A program made the translations under genes and the position numbers. A stretch of 64,000 bases of DNA, taken from the NCBI GenBank assembly GCA_018136815.1, contig CM030940.1:3784833-3848832 (forward strand). The letters run 5' to 3'. Source of the DNA: Isochrysis galbana (taxonomy: Eukaryota > Haptophyta > Isochrysidales > Isochrysidaceae). The notes below the pieces were generated by a model. That model was not told where the DNA came from. It saw only the letters and a list, made by a program, of their open reading frames with translations, and ran no database searches. Positions 44,655-56,395 of this stretch are shown here, one piece after another. Within the stretch, counting starts at the first letter, position 1. Every line of letters starts with the position of its first letter.

Positions 44655-44875
44655 TGACGGTTCAAAAGGCAAAAGGCCTGCCCGGCCCCCACGCTCCGAA
44701 CCAGGCCCTAGGTAGTGTACCAGGGCCGGACCCCGGAAACCGAAAAAAAAGGAACGAAGGGGGGCAGGGAAAGAGTTGAGGGGGGGGGGAAGATAAGGGC
44801 GTTGGTAATAGTAAAGAGAAAACCAGTCCGTAGTAGTAGTAGGTGTGTAGCCCAGATTCTTCAGTTTTTTTTTGG
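44655..44875 (+). repeat. T-tailed short retroposon S2
   Basis: Same body and tail as 33685-33902 (ggccggaccccggaaaccga; gtgtagcccagattcttcag then a T-run). caaaagg is doubled at 44663-44676 where other copies have one. Confidence 0.7.
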
Positions 44876-45432
44876 TCCTATCTCTTGCTAAAGATAGTTG
44901 GCCCATATACTCGGTATACTACGCACTGCACACAGCATGACACCAAACACAAGCGCCCATACCGAGCAGAAGCAAGCGTTGTAGCTCTCCAGCAATTGTT
45001 GTCGCTCCCAAGCAAGCAAGCTCTATCGCTCGCTCTTCAAGCAAGCGTTGTCGCGTCAGAAGTACATGCCTGCCCGTCCACCGACGCTTACCGGCCAGCG
45101 TAGCAGCCCACTGAATGGCTGCTTCCGCATGAAAGGAGAGAAAGTGATTGCAGGTATACCTCGAAAGATGTTGTTCACTCGCACAATTCCGAGCCATAGT
45201 TAGCTGCTTCTGCAGATGTTCTTGGCAACGCGCCTCATCCATGATCCAAGCACGTGAAAGAACCCTGCGACATCCACGCAGTGCATTCACACCGACAGAT
45301 ATAAAGCTGTTTGTGCATCTTGCCCTGCGCCGCGACTCATCAACGCAAGGAACGCCATGAGACTAGCTGCACACTTGCTCATCTCATTACGCGAGGAGCA
45401 AGTCGAGCCGACTAATTCTCTCTTCTGTTGCA
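44876..45432. other. Intergenic, 3' of IFT52
   Basis: Includes the IFT52 3' UTR. 44960-45060 has several aagcaagcg-like short repeats. No other feature seen. Confidence 0.4.
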
Positions 45433-47893
45433 TCAAGCCATCTTATTCAACCTCTTGAATCGAATCATCGCGTCGTCCTCAGCGTTGAGCTTTTTCCACG
45501 CAACCACCTGCTTGAAGATGTGCGATAGCACATGCCGCGCATCGCGCTGCTCGGGGCGTAGCTGATGTGTCACGCCAAGCAGCTCGCCAGCCTCACGAAT
45601 AAAGTAATCGAGGTCGCTATCGTTGCATTTGTTGGTCAAGTGGGCCAAGCGCACCTGCGATGCGACCCCGAGGGGGGGATTTGATGAAAGACAAGGCTAT
45701 GGAGCAAGAATGACGCGCGCCTATGCGTGCAAGAGGGGCGTAGCTCAACGAATCACGGGCGGCAGGGCGCTGCTCTCACCTTCTCAGAGGCGAATTGCTC
45801 ATCGAGATCGAAGAGGTCCAAAGCCGGTGGCGGGGGCTCACGGAGCGAGGGCGGGAATACGGCGGGCTGGAGCGGTGGAAGCGGCTGCTCGAACTGGGGT
45901 GGGATGAGAGAGAGAGGCTCGTGATCAACTTCGAGCTTCCCGTAGAGAGACACTGCCTCGGGGATGAGAGAGGTATCAAACGCGAAGAGTGAGTCGTCGA
46001 GGAGGGTAGTGAAGTCTTTCGTCACCTCCTCCGATTCCTGAAGAAAGAACGGTAGCAACATGGTAGGTATGGGGCGCAGGACGCGAAGGCCATGGCAGCC
46101 GCGTGCCCCATACCCGCCCGAACCTAGTAGTGCTGCGTTTGCACCTGCAAGCACCCGCGGATTCGCTCAGCAAGCGACTCGGTATCCGGGATTTGGTTGT
46201 AGTCCGAGATGACGTCATCGGCGTCAATCGATGTGTCCATCACGATCCCATCAGCATGTGTGAGCCACCGGACGAGAGTGTCCACCACCTGCAAGGAATA
46301 TGCGCATTGCAGTCAATTGGGCCCTCATCTCGTGCCACTTCATGTGACGACCTTCGCAGATAAGAGCCGGCATAACGTATCAGGGCAGACACCTCCCAAG
46401 CCCCGCGGCCAATCGCTGACCGACCATTTCAACCACGGCTGGTCCAGGGGCATTAGCCAGACTATCCGAATGGCGCCTCACCTTCGCATTGTCATCCTTG
46501 TCCAACCAATCATCGTGCAGCACATGTGCCGATCCTAACACGCATATCCTACCCGCCGGCGGCCCGCCCTTCCGTGCCTTTCCCTCCCACAACGCCGCAA
46601 CCGGTCGATGTAGCGGGATGGCCAAGTGTCCCGATGATAGCACGGGGAATGCCGGCTTCTGTACGTTCAGAGAGGCGCCATACGGGAAGGTAAAGGCGAG
46701 CGAATCGGAGCTCATCGGCTTGCCTGAAGACGAGGTGCCGCGACCTGAAGAGCAGAGGTAAAACAGCAGTGTCGACGCTCGTTTGTAGCTGCAGCTCGTT
46801 GGGGCCGAGCATTCCAGCTGACCGACGTGTAAATGCAGGGGGATGCCGTATGCCAGAAGTCACGAGGGGCGTGGTATCTTAGCACGAGGTAGGCAAAACT
46901 CCAAGTGGACAACGTCCGATTATTTGCGCTTGGCGCGGGCGCACCGTGGGCCTGATCTATTGTCGGATTTAGGATTCCGCCTTGGATGAAGACCTCCTTT
47001 GGGTGTGTGTACTTGTGGTACACCGTGCGCACCACAGCGTCGCTATTGCACTCGATCCCGTACTCCTCCGTCAGGTAGTTGATGTTGGTGCCGAGTGCCT
47101 CTTCGCCACCCTCTCCCATTGAGATCAGAAGCGACCCGCCTTCGGCGACGAAGGACTTGAGGGCGTCGAACTCGCTGGCGGTGAACTTTTCGCGCGGTGC
47201 GACAATGATGAGGAGCTGGCACTCGCGCAACCGCTCGAGCGAGAGTGAGTCCTTGTTTGCGGTGAGCTTGTACCTGTGCAAGAGAGGGTGCGGCAGGAGC
47301 CCATCAGCATGCATCAGGCAATTGGCGCTTGCCAAGCATCCTCTGTCCTGACACGAGGGGTCCCGTCGGTATCCTCTCGCATCTCTCGCTACTCCACCCC
47401 CTCGGTGCTTGTCCCCCTAGCGCCCTCGCCATTCTTTACTTGCCATGGCCTGCTCTCGGTCGCCCTCGTTTCTCCTCCTCTCCAGCCCCCTCCCCGCAGC
47501 CCATCGACGTCAGGCGCCAGCATTCCTCCCCCAACCCGCCCCCACCCCTCTGTGCCTCTCCCCACCGTGCCGCCACTCCGTCTTGTTCCCTTCTCGCCAT
47601 CGCCGCCCCGCTTGTTCTCGCCCTCATCCTCTGTATCACATAATCTGCTCCCTCCGCTGGCCCTCCTTCCTTCCCTCCCTCCCTTTCCCTCTCCCTCTCC
47701 CCTCTGCTCCCCCACCCCCGCGTCGCCCTCCCCGTCCTTCCCCATCCTCATTTCCCCACCACCTCACTCACGAGTTTTGCAGCTTGCGCCTCCATGCCTT
47801 GAGGCCTGCGCTCGGCGTGAAGCTCTCACGCTTGGAGCAGTCGAAGCAGATGACCTTCTGCGTCCGCCCCTGATTGCCTCCTTCCTCCGCCAT
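45433..47893 (-). CDS. IFT52: Intraflagellar transport protein 52
   Basis: Six exons on the minus strand: 47893..47772, 47273..46945, 46744..46482, 46288..46145, 46037..45780, 45654..45433. The product is 445 aa, against 437 in human. All five introns keep phase, and the joins restore family blocks: APREKFTASEFDALKSFV, MGEGGEEALGTNINYLTEEYG, DAVVRTVYHKYTHPKEV, FTFPYGASLNVQKPA, GRICVLGSAHVLHDDWLDK, DFTTLLDDSLFAFDTS, PPQFEQPLPPLQPAVFPPS and DLFDLDEQFASEK+VRLAHLTNKC. IFT52 has an N-terminal GIFT domain and is a core subunit of the IFT-B1 complex that carries cargo to build the cilium. Its presence argues for a flagellated life stage. The N-terminus is shorter and more basic than usual, so the start is somewhat less certain than the rest. 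Confidence 0.95.
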
Positions 47894-48429
47894 CAGCTCC
47901 CGCAACGCGAGAGGGGAAGGGGACGGGGGTGGAAGGGGGAGGGGGAAGGGGAGGAGAGCGAGAAGGGCGAGAAGGAGAGCGAGAGAGAGAGAACGTCTCA
48001 CGAAGGCCGCACGGGGACAAGGTCGGCTCGCTTAGAAACTGAGGATGGTTCTTTCTGGTATGTCCCCCAAACAACTCCGCCGAGCGCCCTCCTCCTCCAC
48101 CTCTCTCCACTCGCTCTATTCCTCAGCAGTTGAGGGAGCGGCGGCGGCGGGAGGGCGGGGGCCGGGGCGGGGGGGGGGGGGGGGGGGGGGGGGGGGGCGA
48201 GGGGGGGAGCCGGGGAGCAAATGCAAAGACCACAGAGGGTTTTACAGTAGAGTACTTAGGAGTACTCCTACTTTAGATCCAGAGTACGAGTGCTCCTAAC
48301 AAAAGAACTAAAGTAGCTAGTAGCTAGCCGTGCTAGGAAAGAACATCTCCAGATTCAGGGCTACACGCCTACTGGCACTGCTAGATTGACTTGAGAGACG
48401 GCAGACTTCAGGAGACAGGATGGTGGCCG
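47894..48429. other. Upstream region of IFT52 with a long G-run
   Basis: Purine-rich; a G-rich run of about 30 bases at roughly 48167-48197. The IFT52 promoter should lie just above 47893. Near 48341, catctccagattcagggctaca looks like a tailless S2 fragment on the minus strand. Confidence 0.45.
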
Positions 48430-48830
48430 AGCGGGCTCCGAGCCCGCCCCCCCCCTCTCCTACCCGCTCCCCCCTCAAACTAAGTTTATACTTGGTTCAC
48501 CCATGTGGGGGGCAGTGGGGCAGTAGCTACAGCGGGGGACTACTCAATTGTCAATTGTGAGTGTGGGCGCGTACCTTACACGAATATTCATGCCTACAGC
48601 CTTCAGATGGGCAGGAATACAACAACCGCCCTAGTGAGTGACCGGGCTATGGCTAGGCGGGTCGTCTGGGCGCGCCGGTCGCTTCCGCTTCGGCGATAGC
48701 AGCATGTCCATGGGCCATGGGCTGATCGCCCGCGTGCTGAGGTGCTGGCGGCCTGGACGGTGAGAGATGAGGATGAGGGGAGCGGCGCGCGCTCCGAGGT
48801 ACCATTATAACGATAGTTGACGATTTTGTT
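48430..48830 (+). repeat. GC-rich dispersed repeat, copy R1d
   Basis: Contains aactaagtttatacttggtt (complement of the motif in R1b) and ends with cggcgcgcgctccgagg and ataacgatagttg, matching the R1a right end. No protein. Confidence 0.5.
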
Positions 48831-49237
48831 GAACGTGTGGGTGTGTGCATTGTGTGTGCATGCTGCGCGCAATCATACGGAATAAGATGCTGAGTAGACT
48901 GCACATGCTGTGCGTGGCCTTCCCATCGCCACTTCCAACGTTGGTGGATGTCCTGCTTGGGACGGTGTGCTCATGCCTACACAGACCATGAATGGATCCC
49001 TCTCACAGTCCGGCCCTTGATTGTGACGGGTGAAAGCCCGCCTCTCGGCGTCCTTGGCAATTCAGCTCTCAGGTCCCTGACTATGAATTAATAGTCGGCT
49101 GTCGACGAGGATAGGGCAATATGAGAATGCGAGTTGCTTTCACGAGCATACCACTACTGTGCACTTCATCTGGGAAGTAGAATGTAGGCTTGGCCTGGGA
49201 GCGCACTCGTAGGCGTCATGATTCTCGCAGATTTTTT
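48831..49237. other. Intergenic, no recognised feature
   Basis: 3' of the CxxCxG zinc-finger gene; includes its 3' UTR. Confidence 0.4.
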
Positions 49238-50456
49238 CTAATCCATGAAGTCGTCCGGGCTGTAGCGCTCGAGGAATCGAGGCTGGATGCCAGTGCCGCG
49301 GCAGTTGTCGCCTGCATCAATATTGCAGCAGGTGGGGGTGTCAGCACATTGGGTGGTCTAACCTAGGTTGACATGGCAGAGATTCAAATGGGGGTCTGAG
49401 AGACCCCGAGGATTAGCAGTGCACGGAGAAAAGTGGGGCGGTTAACTGAAGCGTGACAAGCAGGCGGGAATCGCGCTAAGCTATTAGGTCAAGTGGCCAG
49501 GTTGGGAGAGAGTGCTCACAAACGACGACGCCACGGCCTTCACAGTTGAGGCACACGTCCTTCTCCACCTGTTTTGAGGGGAGTAAACGGCATGGTGAGA
49601 AGTCAGCCATCCGGTCGGTACGAACGCGGGCTGGGAGTCGTGTCGGCAGATCTGAAGCACCTTCTTTGGGTACGCCGAAAGGATGTCCTCGAACATGACA
49701 ACTTCCTTGGGGCCCTCCGCCCAGTCCTCGATCTTGACAACATTGGACGCCTTAATCTCACCACTCGCTTCCCGGACACCTGCAAGCGTCGCGCCAAAGG
49801 GACGTGCGTGACGAGATGGAAACTCAGCGTGTGCACAAGACGCACGCCGCTCGGCGCTTACACCAGCACAAGCACGCGTTCGACCTAGCGGGTGGGCCGA
49901 CGAGCCAAAGCTGTTCAAGTGGCTGGAGCGCACCCTGGACAAGCGAGACGAGCGGGTCCTCTCCACTTCCTTCACAGATGGTGCACTCAACCACCTGGAC
50001 GCGGCAAAGCGAGCGGTCGCGTCAGACGTTTGTGAGGACGGGCACCACCAGCATGCCCCCAGCACCGTCTGCTCACAAGGGCTCGTCAGCTGCCTCTCCC
50101 TCATCTTTCAGCCTACCTCTCTCCGCTCGACCACTTTTCCCTGGCGCTAACCCCCCCTCCCCCCTTCCCCCTCGACCCGCCCCGCCCACCTTCTTCCCCT
50201 TACACTCGACGCATGGCTGCGCGTTGGCCAGCTCCTCGTTCCGCTTGCCCGCCGACTCAGTGAATGCAATGATGCCGACTCCGCCGAGCACGCCAGCCAG
50301 CCCGACGGCCACGCCGAGCACCGTGCTTCCGTCGATGCCCCCACCGCCGGTCGTCGCCCATGGGTCGACCATCGTGACCGAGCGCGATGGTGACGGCGCC
50401 ACGCTGGGGCGCAGCGGCAGTGAGAGGCCGGCGATGGCGCACGCGAGGCTCAGCAT
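49238..50456 (-). CDS. Plastid-type DnaJ-like CxxCxG zinc-finger protein
   Basis: Five minus-strand exons: 50456..50190, 49994..49934, 49779..49661, 49568..49520, 49311..49238, giving 189 aa with consistent phase. The joined protein has four Cys-x2-Cys-x-Gly modules arranged as two pairs: PCVECKGKK+VVECTICEGSG and CLNCEGRGVVV+CDNCRGTG. It ends QPRFLERYSPDDFMD. The separating segment contains EIKASNVVKIEDWAEGPKEV. This is the zinc-binding half of DnaJ without a J domain, as in plastid proteins such as BSD2, LQY1 and PSA2 that help assemble Rubisco or photosystems. The N-terminus (MLSLACAIAGLSLPLRPSVA) suits a signal plus transit peptide, followed by one hydrophobic helix (TVLGVAVGLAGVLGGVGIIAF). 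The exact orthologue cannot be named from sequence alone. Confidence 0.85.
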
Positions 50457-52003
50457 GGCGGCGGGGGGAGGAGAGAGGAGAGAGGACAGTCGTGTGTGCT
50501 GGTTCCGAGGAGGAGGGTCTTGAGGAGAGATATGTAACGGTGTGTGAGAGGGAAGTGAGGTGTTGGCCTCTCCTGTTGCTTTTCGTTTGTGTCTGGGGGG
50601 CGAGGGGAGCAGAGCAGCCAGCAGATTTGTTCGAGGGGAAGAGGGGCGGCGGAAATTGGAGGAGAGGGGCCCAAATCGAGGAGAGATCGATCCTCTGCTA
50701 TCTTTACTCTCACGGGATCGGACCCGGCAGAGAGAGGGAAGAAGAGAAGACTTCTTGGAGGGAGAGATGTAGGAGTTGGAGACAGGGAGGGAGGGAGATC
50801 TAGGAGAGGAGAGGAGCTCTCATGTATTGTATTCCATCGTAGGAGTACTACAGCAAAACCCGACGAGCGAGCAAGTACATAAACACATCTATTCGTAGGC
50901 GCACATCTATTTGTTCGCGGGTCGACCCACCTTGCTCCCGCTCCTCACCCTTCAAAGAGGACTTGTCCTCTTTGCCGTTTGTTCTCATATCTTCGCTGAG
51001 AATCAAATATTTGTGCAGGTGCATCCTTTTCAATGCTCCCTTCTTTCCCTTCGCTCTTTCTCTTCACTCCTCTCTGGTTTCTTTTCCCTCTCTTCTTTCT
51101 CTCTCCAAGACCTCCCCCCCCATCGCGCCGACCGAGCTTTCGGAGAGAATGGTAGTTTCCAAGCAACGTCCTGGTTGTGCTTGCGCCCATTTTTCTGTCT
51201 GTAGTACAAATTAGGCCCTACGCATACGAACACCGCCGTCCGCCGCTTTCACGCTCCCGTGTGTGCACCTTGTTCTACGAGTACCTGGAGCCTGGCGTGG
51301 CCTAGACTAATTATATTTGTGCTAGTGCCTTATGCCGCCCCACCCTTAGAAACAAGGAGGCGAAAGGGGATGGTGGTGGGTATGTGGGTATAGCCCGGTC
51401 ACTCACTCATTTTAACCACTATTTCCCACCTCCCCTGGGTGTCCAAAGATTCCTTAGTCCTTAGGGTCCCCCCCTACCTGCCCCGGCAACTCCCTCCCCC
51501 CTCCGAACGACCCCCTCCCGCCCCACGAAGGGCAATGGCGTCGGTGAGTGACTGAGTGACCCCCCTCCCTTCTCCCTTCCCCCGCGCGTGGCGGTCTATT
51601 TTGGGAGATTGAGGCGGGCGCTCACGGGAGGGAATCAGAGTGGTGAATGTGGGGCGCATCACTATTACAAACGCGGAGCTTCCGCGACGTCCGATCGCCC
51701 GCGATCGGCCGAAGCGAATGGCCTGGAGGTGGTGGCCATGCAGAGCCTAGAGCTCTAGCGAGCAGGGTGGGGGGTCAAGGGTAGGTCGCTGTCGAGTCGA
51801 GCGCTACCGGAGGGCTCTGAGCCACTCCGTCGCGAGCGGCACCGGCGGCTAGCGCGGCGCTTTGGCCCTCCTCCCCGCCGGGAGTCGGGTGAATGAAATT
51901 CTGGATGGGGTCGGGCATCCCCATTTGGGTGTCTGGACTGGGAACGAACGGCGAACGAAGGGCTGTGGGGCGGCGAGGCGCTCCTAGCGGCCCTAGAGTG
52001 TTG
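50457..52003. other. Intergenic, no recognised gene
   Basis: Upstream of the zinc-finger gene; purine-rich then pyrimidine-rich low complexity (50460-51130). From 51200 to 52003 nothing is recognised. The 5-bp target duplication of the next element ends it (gattg, 52004-52008). Confidence 0.45.
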
Positions 52004-52008
52004 GATTG

Positions 52009-52537
52009 TGTGGTGAATCTTGTGGAGCTGTGGCTGTGGTGCGGCTGGGTGTGAGAGGAGGCTGAACTGTAACATGAGAAGTATGGCCCAACTGGAGCAT
52101 GGAGGGTGAACAATCGGGAGCCGAGGAAGCGTGCGGGGACGGGGCCGAAGACATGGGCGCACTCTCAGCCATCACGGGGCACAGCGACACGAGAACGGGA
52201 ACGAGGGACGGACAAGGGGGCACGGAAGGCGCTCGAGCGATGGCGCGGAGCGTAGTCAAGACACCGAGAGAAAACGTCACGCGCGGGGGGGGGAAGGGAA
52301 TCGCGCGGGAAAGAGATAGACAAAAGGGGGTCGGGAACTCAAGGAAGCACTCGGGGAGAGACGGGAGGGGAGAGGGGGAAGAGGGCTTCCGCGGGGAGGA
52401 GAGGGGGGGCGGACCGATACGGGACGATACGGGAAGAAGGGGACTGGGGCGCGGCGACGGAGAGGGAGTCGCGCGGGAAGACCTAAAAACGGAACGGACG
52501 GGGGGAAGTGTACAAGGCCCCCCCTTTACCCGCAACA
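52009..52537 (-). repeat. 3' LTR
   Basis: 529 bp, TGTTGCGGG...TTCACCACA on the minus strand, almost identical to 56396-56924. Preceded by a G-run that serves as polypurine tract. Confidence 0.92.
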
Positions 52538-55500
52538 CCCCCCCCGATGCGAGAGCCGATGTCGGGGTGGCGTGCGCATCGCAGAAGGCGGGGAGAGTGG
52601 AGGCGGGGCCGAATGATTCAGGCGGAGGCGTGGGCCCAGGCGTTGGTGGCGTAACGGACGCAAGCGTCGAGCTTGCGCTTGGGGAGCCACTTTGTCAGAA
52701 AATCGGCTGGGGCCAGAGGACTTCGAGGCGAGCGCCGAGTGGGATGTCGACGGTGGGAGGGGCAGTGCGGGTGGCGTCGACGACGGGCACGAGTGGCGAG
52801 GGTGCGGCGTCGGCGAGAGTTTGGACGGCGACGTCGACGGCGGCGACGGCGGAGGGGAGGCTGGAGCGGACGAGGGCGAGCTCGTTGAGAGGACGCACGT
52901 GATGTTGGTGGACGACTCCAAGGCGATTGTCGCGGAGGACGAGGTAGGAAGAGCCGCGGATGCCGAGGAAACGACCGACGGAGGCGCGAGGACGGTCGAG
53001 GCTGCCTTTCGGCCCGCGGACGTCCTCAACCACGACGACGGCGCAACCGAAGATGAGTGGGGTGGGCCGCTCGAGGGAGGGGACGTTGCCGGTGAAACGC
53101 TGGAACTTGGTGAGGGGCGCGCCGGGGCGGGCGGTGCGATTGTCGAGGAAGTTGGCGTACTCGCGCGCGGGGAGGAGGAAGGACGTGGGCAGACGGGCGC
53201 GTCGGAGCATGGCTTCGGCTGCGCGGGTGATGATGTCGTGGTGACGTTCGGCGCGGCCGACTCCTTCGTGGTGCTCGCGAGAGGTGAGCTGCACGAGGAG
53301 GCCGAGTTCGCGTTCGACACGAGCCCGGAAGTCGGTGGTGGCGAGCTCGGGGGCGCGATCGAAGCGGAGGCGGAGGGGCTGATGGCCGAGAGCGCGGGAT
53401 TCGAGAGCGACGCGGCGGAGGAAGACGAGCCAGTCCTCGACGGTGTGCGTGCGGCCCGGCGAGACGAAGGCGTAGGACGTGAATTCGTCGATGGCCTCGA
53501 AGTGGTAGGTCGCTCCGTCGGCGGGCGATGCGGCGGAGTGCGGGCCGAAGCCGTCGCAGATGAAGAGGGCGGCGGGGCGGGTGGCAAGGTCGCGGGTGGG
53601 CGTGCCGCGGACGGGGGCGTGTTTGGCCTGGGCGAGCGCGCGGGGCAGGCTGGAGTCGACGGCGGCGCGTTGGGCGGGCGAGAGGGAGTCGAGACGAATG
53701 CCGTGCGTGGAGCGGGACGTGGCGACGAGGCCGGCAGAGTCCGTGCCGAGGCGGGCGGCCCAAAGGAGCGCGGAGTCGTTGGCATTGAGGAGGGAGGCGG
53801 CGTTGGCGGTCGGGGCGTCCGCGGTGGGGGGCGGGTGGAAGGCGACATCGATGTAGAAGAGGCCGTGGGCGCGGCGAAGGGCGAGGGTTGTGCCGTCCGG
53901 AAAAAACATTTCGGAGGGGCGTGGGGCGGGCTTTTTGTGGATCTCGACGTGCAAGGAGTCGATGAGGACAGACTCCGAGATTATGTTGGGGCCCTCGGAG
54001 GCGCACAGGAAGCCGATGGTGTGAGCGGGAGCGGAGAGGGCGCCGAAGGAGACGTGGGCGAGGGCTTCGGAGGCGTAAAGCAGGCCGCCGGCGATGCCTT
54101 TGATGACGCCGGACGAGGGGGAGTGGAGGCAGAGGGCGGAGGCGGAGGCGTCGCAAAGGATGTTGGCGTTCGCGCCACCGTCGAGCTGGAAGCTGAGCAT
54201 GGCGGGGGCGGGCCGGGCGGCGATGCTAGAGTGAGAGACGGAGGGCTCGAGGGCGTCGGAGGCGACGGCGAGGGAGTACGCGAGAGCAGCGGAGCAGAGC
54301 GGGCCGACTGTGGTCGGTTCGGGAGGGGTGGGCGGGGCAGGCGGGGAAAACTCGTCGAGGTAGGCGTCGAGGAGCGCGTCCGCTTCGAGGAGAGATGGGT
54401 CGGGGTGAGGCGGGGTAAAGGCGACATGAGCCGAGGGGGGGTGGATGACAGGGGGTGATGCCGCTCAACCCAGAGGCGGGCGAGGTGTTCGTAGAAACGG
54501 GTTGGGAGAGGCTCGCCAAGGGCGTTGGTGAGGGTGCGGGGGTTGGGCGGGGCGGCGGCGTGCACGACGCAGGCGAAGGTCGGGCGTGCGCCGACGCAGA
54601 ACTTGTCGCCACAGGTGGGGCAGCGGAGGGGGCAAGTGCGGGAGTTGCAAGAAGGCTTGCCGCAAACGAAGCAGGATGACGGGCGGCTCGGACGTGTGGA
54701 GTGGGGGTTGGTGGAGGCGGCGTGGACGGTGGGTTCGGGGCTGGAAGGGGGGGGGTCGGTGGGGTCATCGGGGGTGTGGCGGGCGCCGGCGGCGCAAGCG
54801 GGGGGTGACGGGGGCGAGCGGAGCCAGAGGGCGATGGTGGCGATGAGCTGCGGCGTTGTCCAGGCGAGGCGGCCTTGGATGTGAGCTTCGCTGAGCTCGC
54901 GGAGGGCTTGCGTGCGGCGGGGGGCGATCCCATCGGGCAGTTTGCGAAGGAGCATGCGATGGAGGGCTAGGGGGTCGGTCGGGTTGAAGGAGGGGAGGCG
55001 GCGGAATCGGGTGATGGCGACCTGCGCGGCGCGGCGCGCCTCGTCCGGCGACATGCCGATCGCGAAAGGGCGAAAGGAGAGAAAGGTTTCTTCGGCGTCT
55101 TCAGCAGCGGCGCCGGTTAGTGCGGACATGGAGGATTCGATGCGAGCGAGGAGGGCGCGGCCGCTGTCCATGGAGGCTTCCGGGCAGTCCTCGAGGAAGT
55201 TGACGACTCGAGTCGCCGTCGGGGAGAGACAATCGAGGACGATGGAGGACAACGAGCGATCCAGGACGTGCTCGGAGGCGAGAGTGGGGGAGGAGAGGGG
55301 GCGTCGGAAGAAAACGCGGAAGGGTTCGTGGGCGAGGATGCATCGGGTGGAGAGGCGACGGAACCAAGAGGTGTAGGAGTCGGGGTCGAGGTCGTACGCG
55401 AGAGCCGAGGTGGAGCCGGGTGGCAAGGAGATGAGGCGAGGTGGGCGGTCGGAGCGGGATGCGTCGAAGGTGAGAGGGTCGTAGGTGAGGTCATAGAGGT

Positions 55501-56395
55501 CGGGCGAGGGCGGTGCCAACGAGGCTGGTAGGTGTGGTGGGGGCGGGGGTCTCGCTGGCGGGGGTGGCGGCGGCGGTGGTGGGGGAGGCGGCGGCGGCGG
55601 CGGGGGAGGCGGCGGCGGCGGTGGCGGCTGAGGTGGCGTCGGCGGGGAGGGCGCCATCGGTGGAGGCGCCGTCAACGTTGGTGGAGGCAGCGGGGGCGGC
55701 GGGGGTGTTGTTGTCGATGACGGCGACGGCATTGGGTGGGGAATCGGGGAGGGGTGGGTGGATTGGAGGTAGAAGAGGTGGTGTGCTATGGCGGCGGCGA
55801 GGGATGAGTCGGTGGTGAGTGGGTAGGGGTGGGCGATGGCGAGCGCGGGAGGGGGGTGGAGGGGTGGGGTTGTTGAGGGACTGGGAGGTGGGAACGGGTG
55901 TGGTAGGCGGGTGAAGGCGAGGGAAGGGAGATGGGTACGGAGGGGTGATGATTGTAGAGGTGGAGCGGTGACGGGGATGGAACGGCGCCCGGCGGAAGCC
56001 GGTAGAGGTTGGAGTCAATGAGAGGAGGGTGGCCGGGCAAGGAGTGCGAGGGGGGGTGATGGGGGTGGCTCGGTTGGGGCAGATTTGTGAAGGTATGTTG
56101 GGGGTTTGGAAGAGGGGGGAAAAGGTGGACAGTGGGGTGGGCAGGGACGGCGGTGGTAAGGGCATCGGGCGGGTCGAGAGGCGGCAGAGGGGAGTAGAAC
56201 GCTGGCTGCGCAGGTGTGGCGGCAGTGCTGGCGTGTTGTGGCCAGTGTGGTTGTGGTTGTGTGGATTGTGGGTAGACCATGTGAGATGGTTGGTTAGAGC
56301 TGGGTGAGGCGGATGGGGCTGGAGGGGCGGTGGCGGTGGGGATGTGAGGAGTGAGGAGAGGATGGAAGGGTGAGGAAGGCACTCCTCCGCTACCA

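Noticed and set aside
45736-45760. tRNA-like start ggggcgtagctcaacg
   Set aside because: Resembles an A box, but no matching B box or acceptor-stem complement follows within tRNA distance, and it lies in an IFT52 intron.
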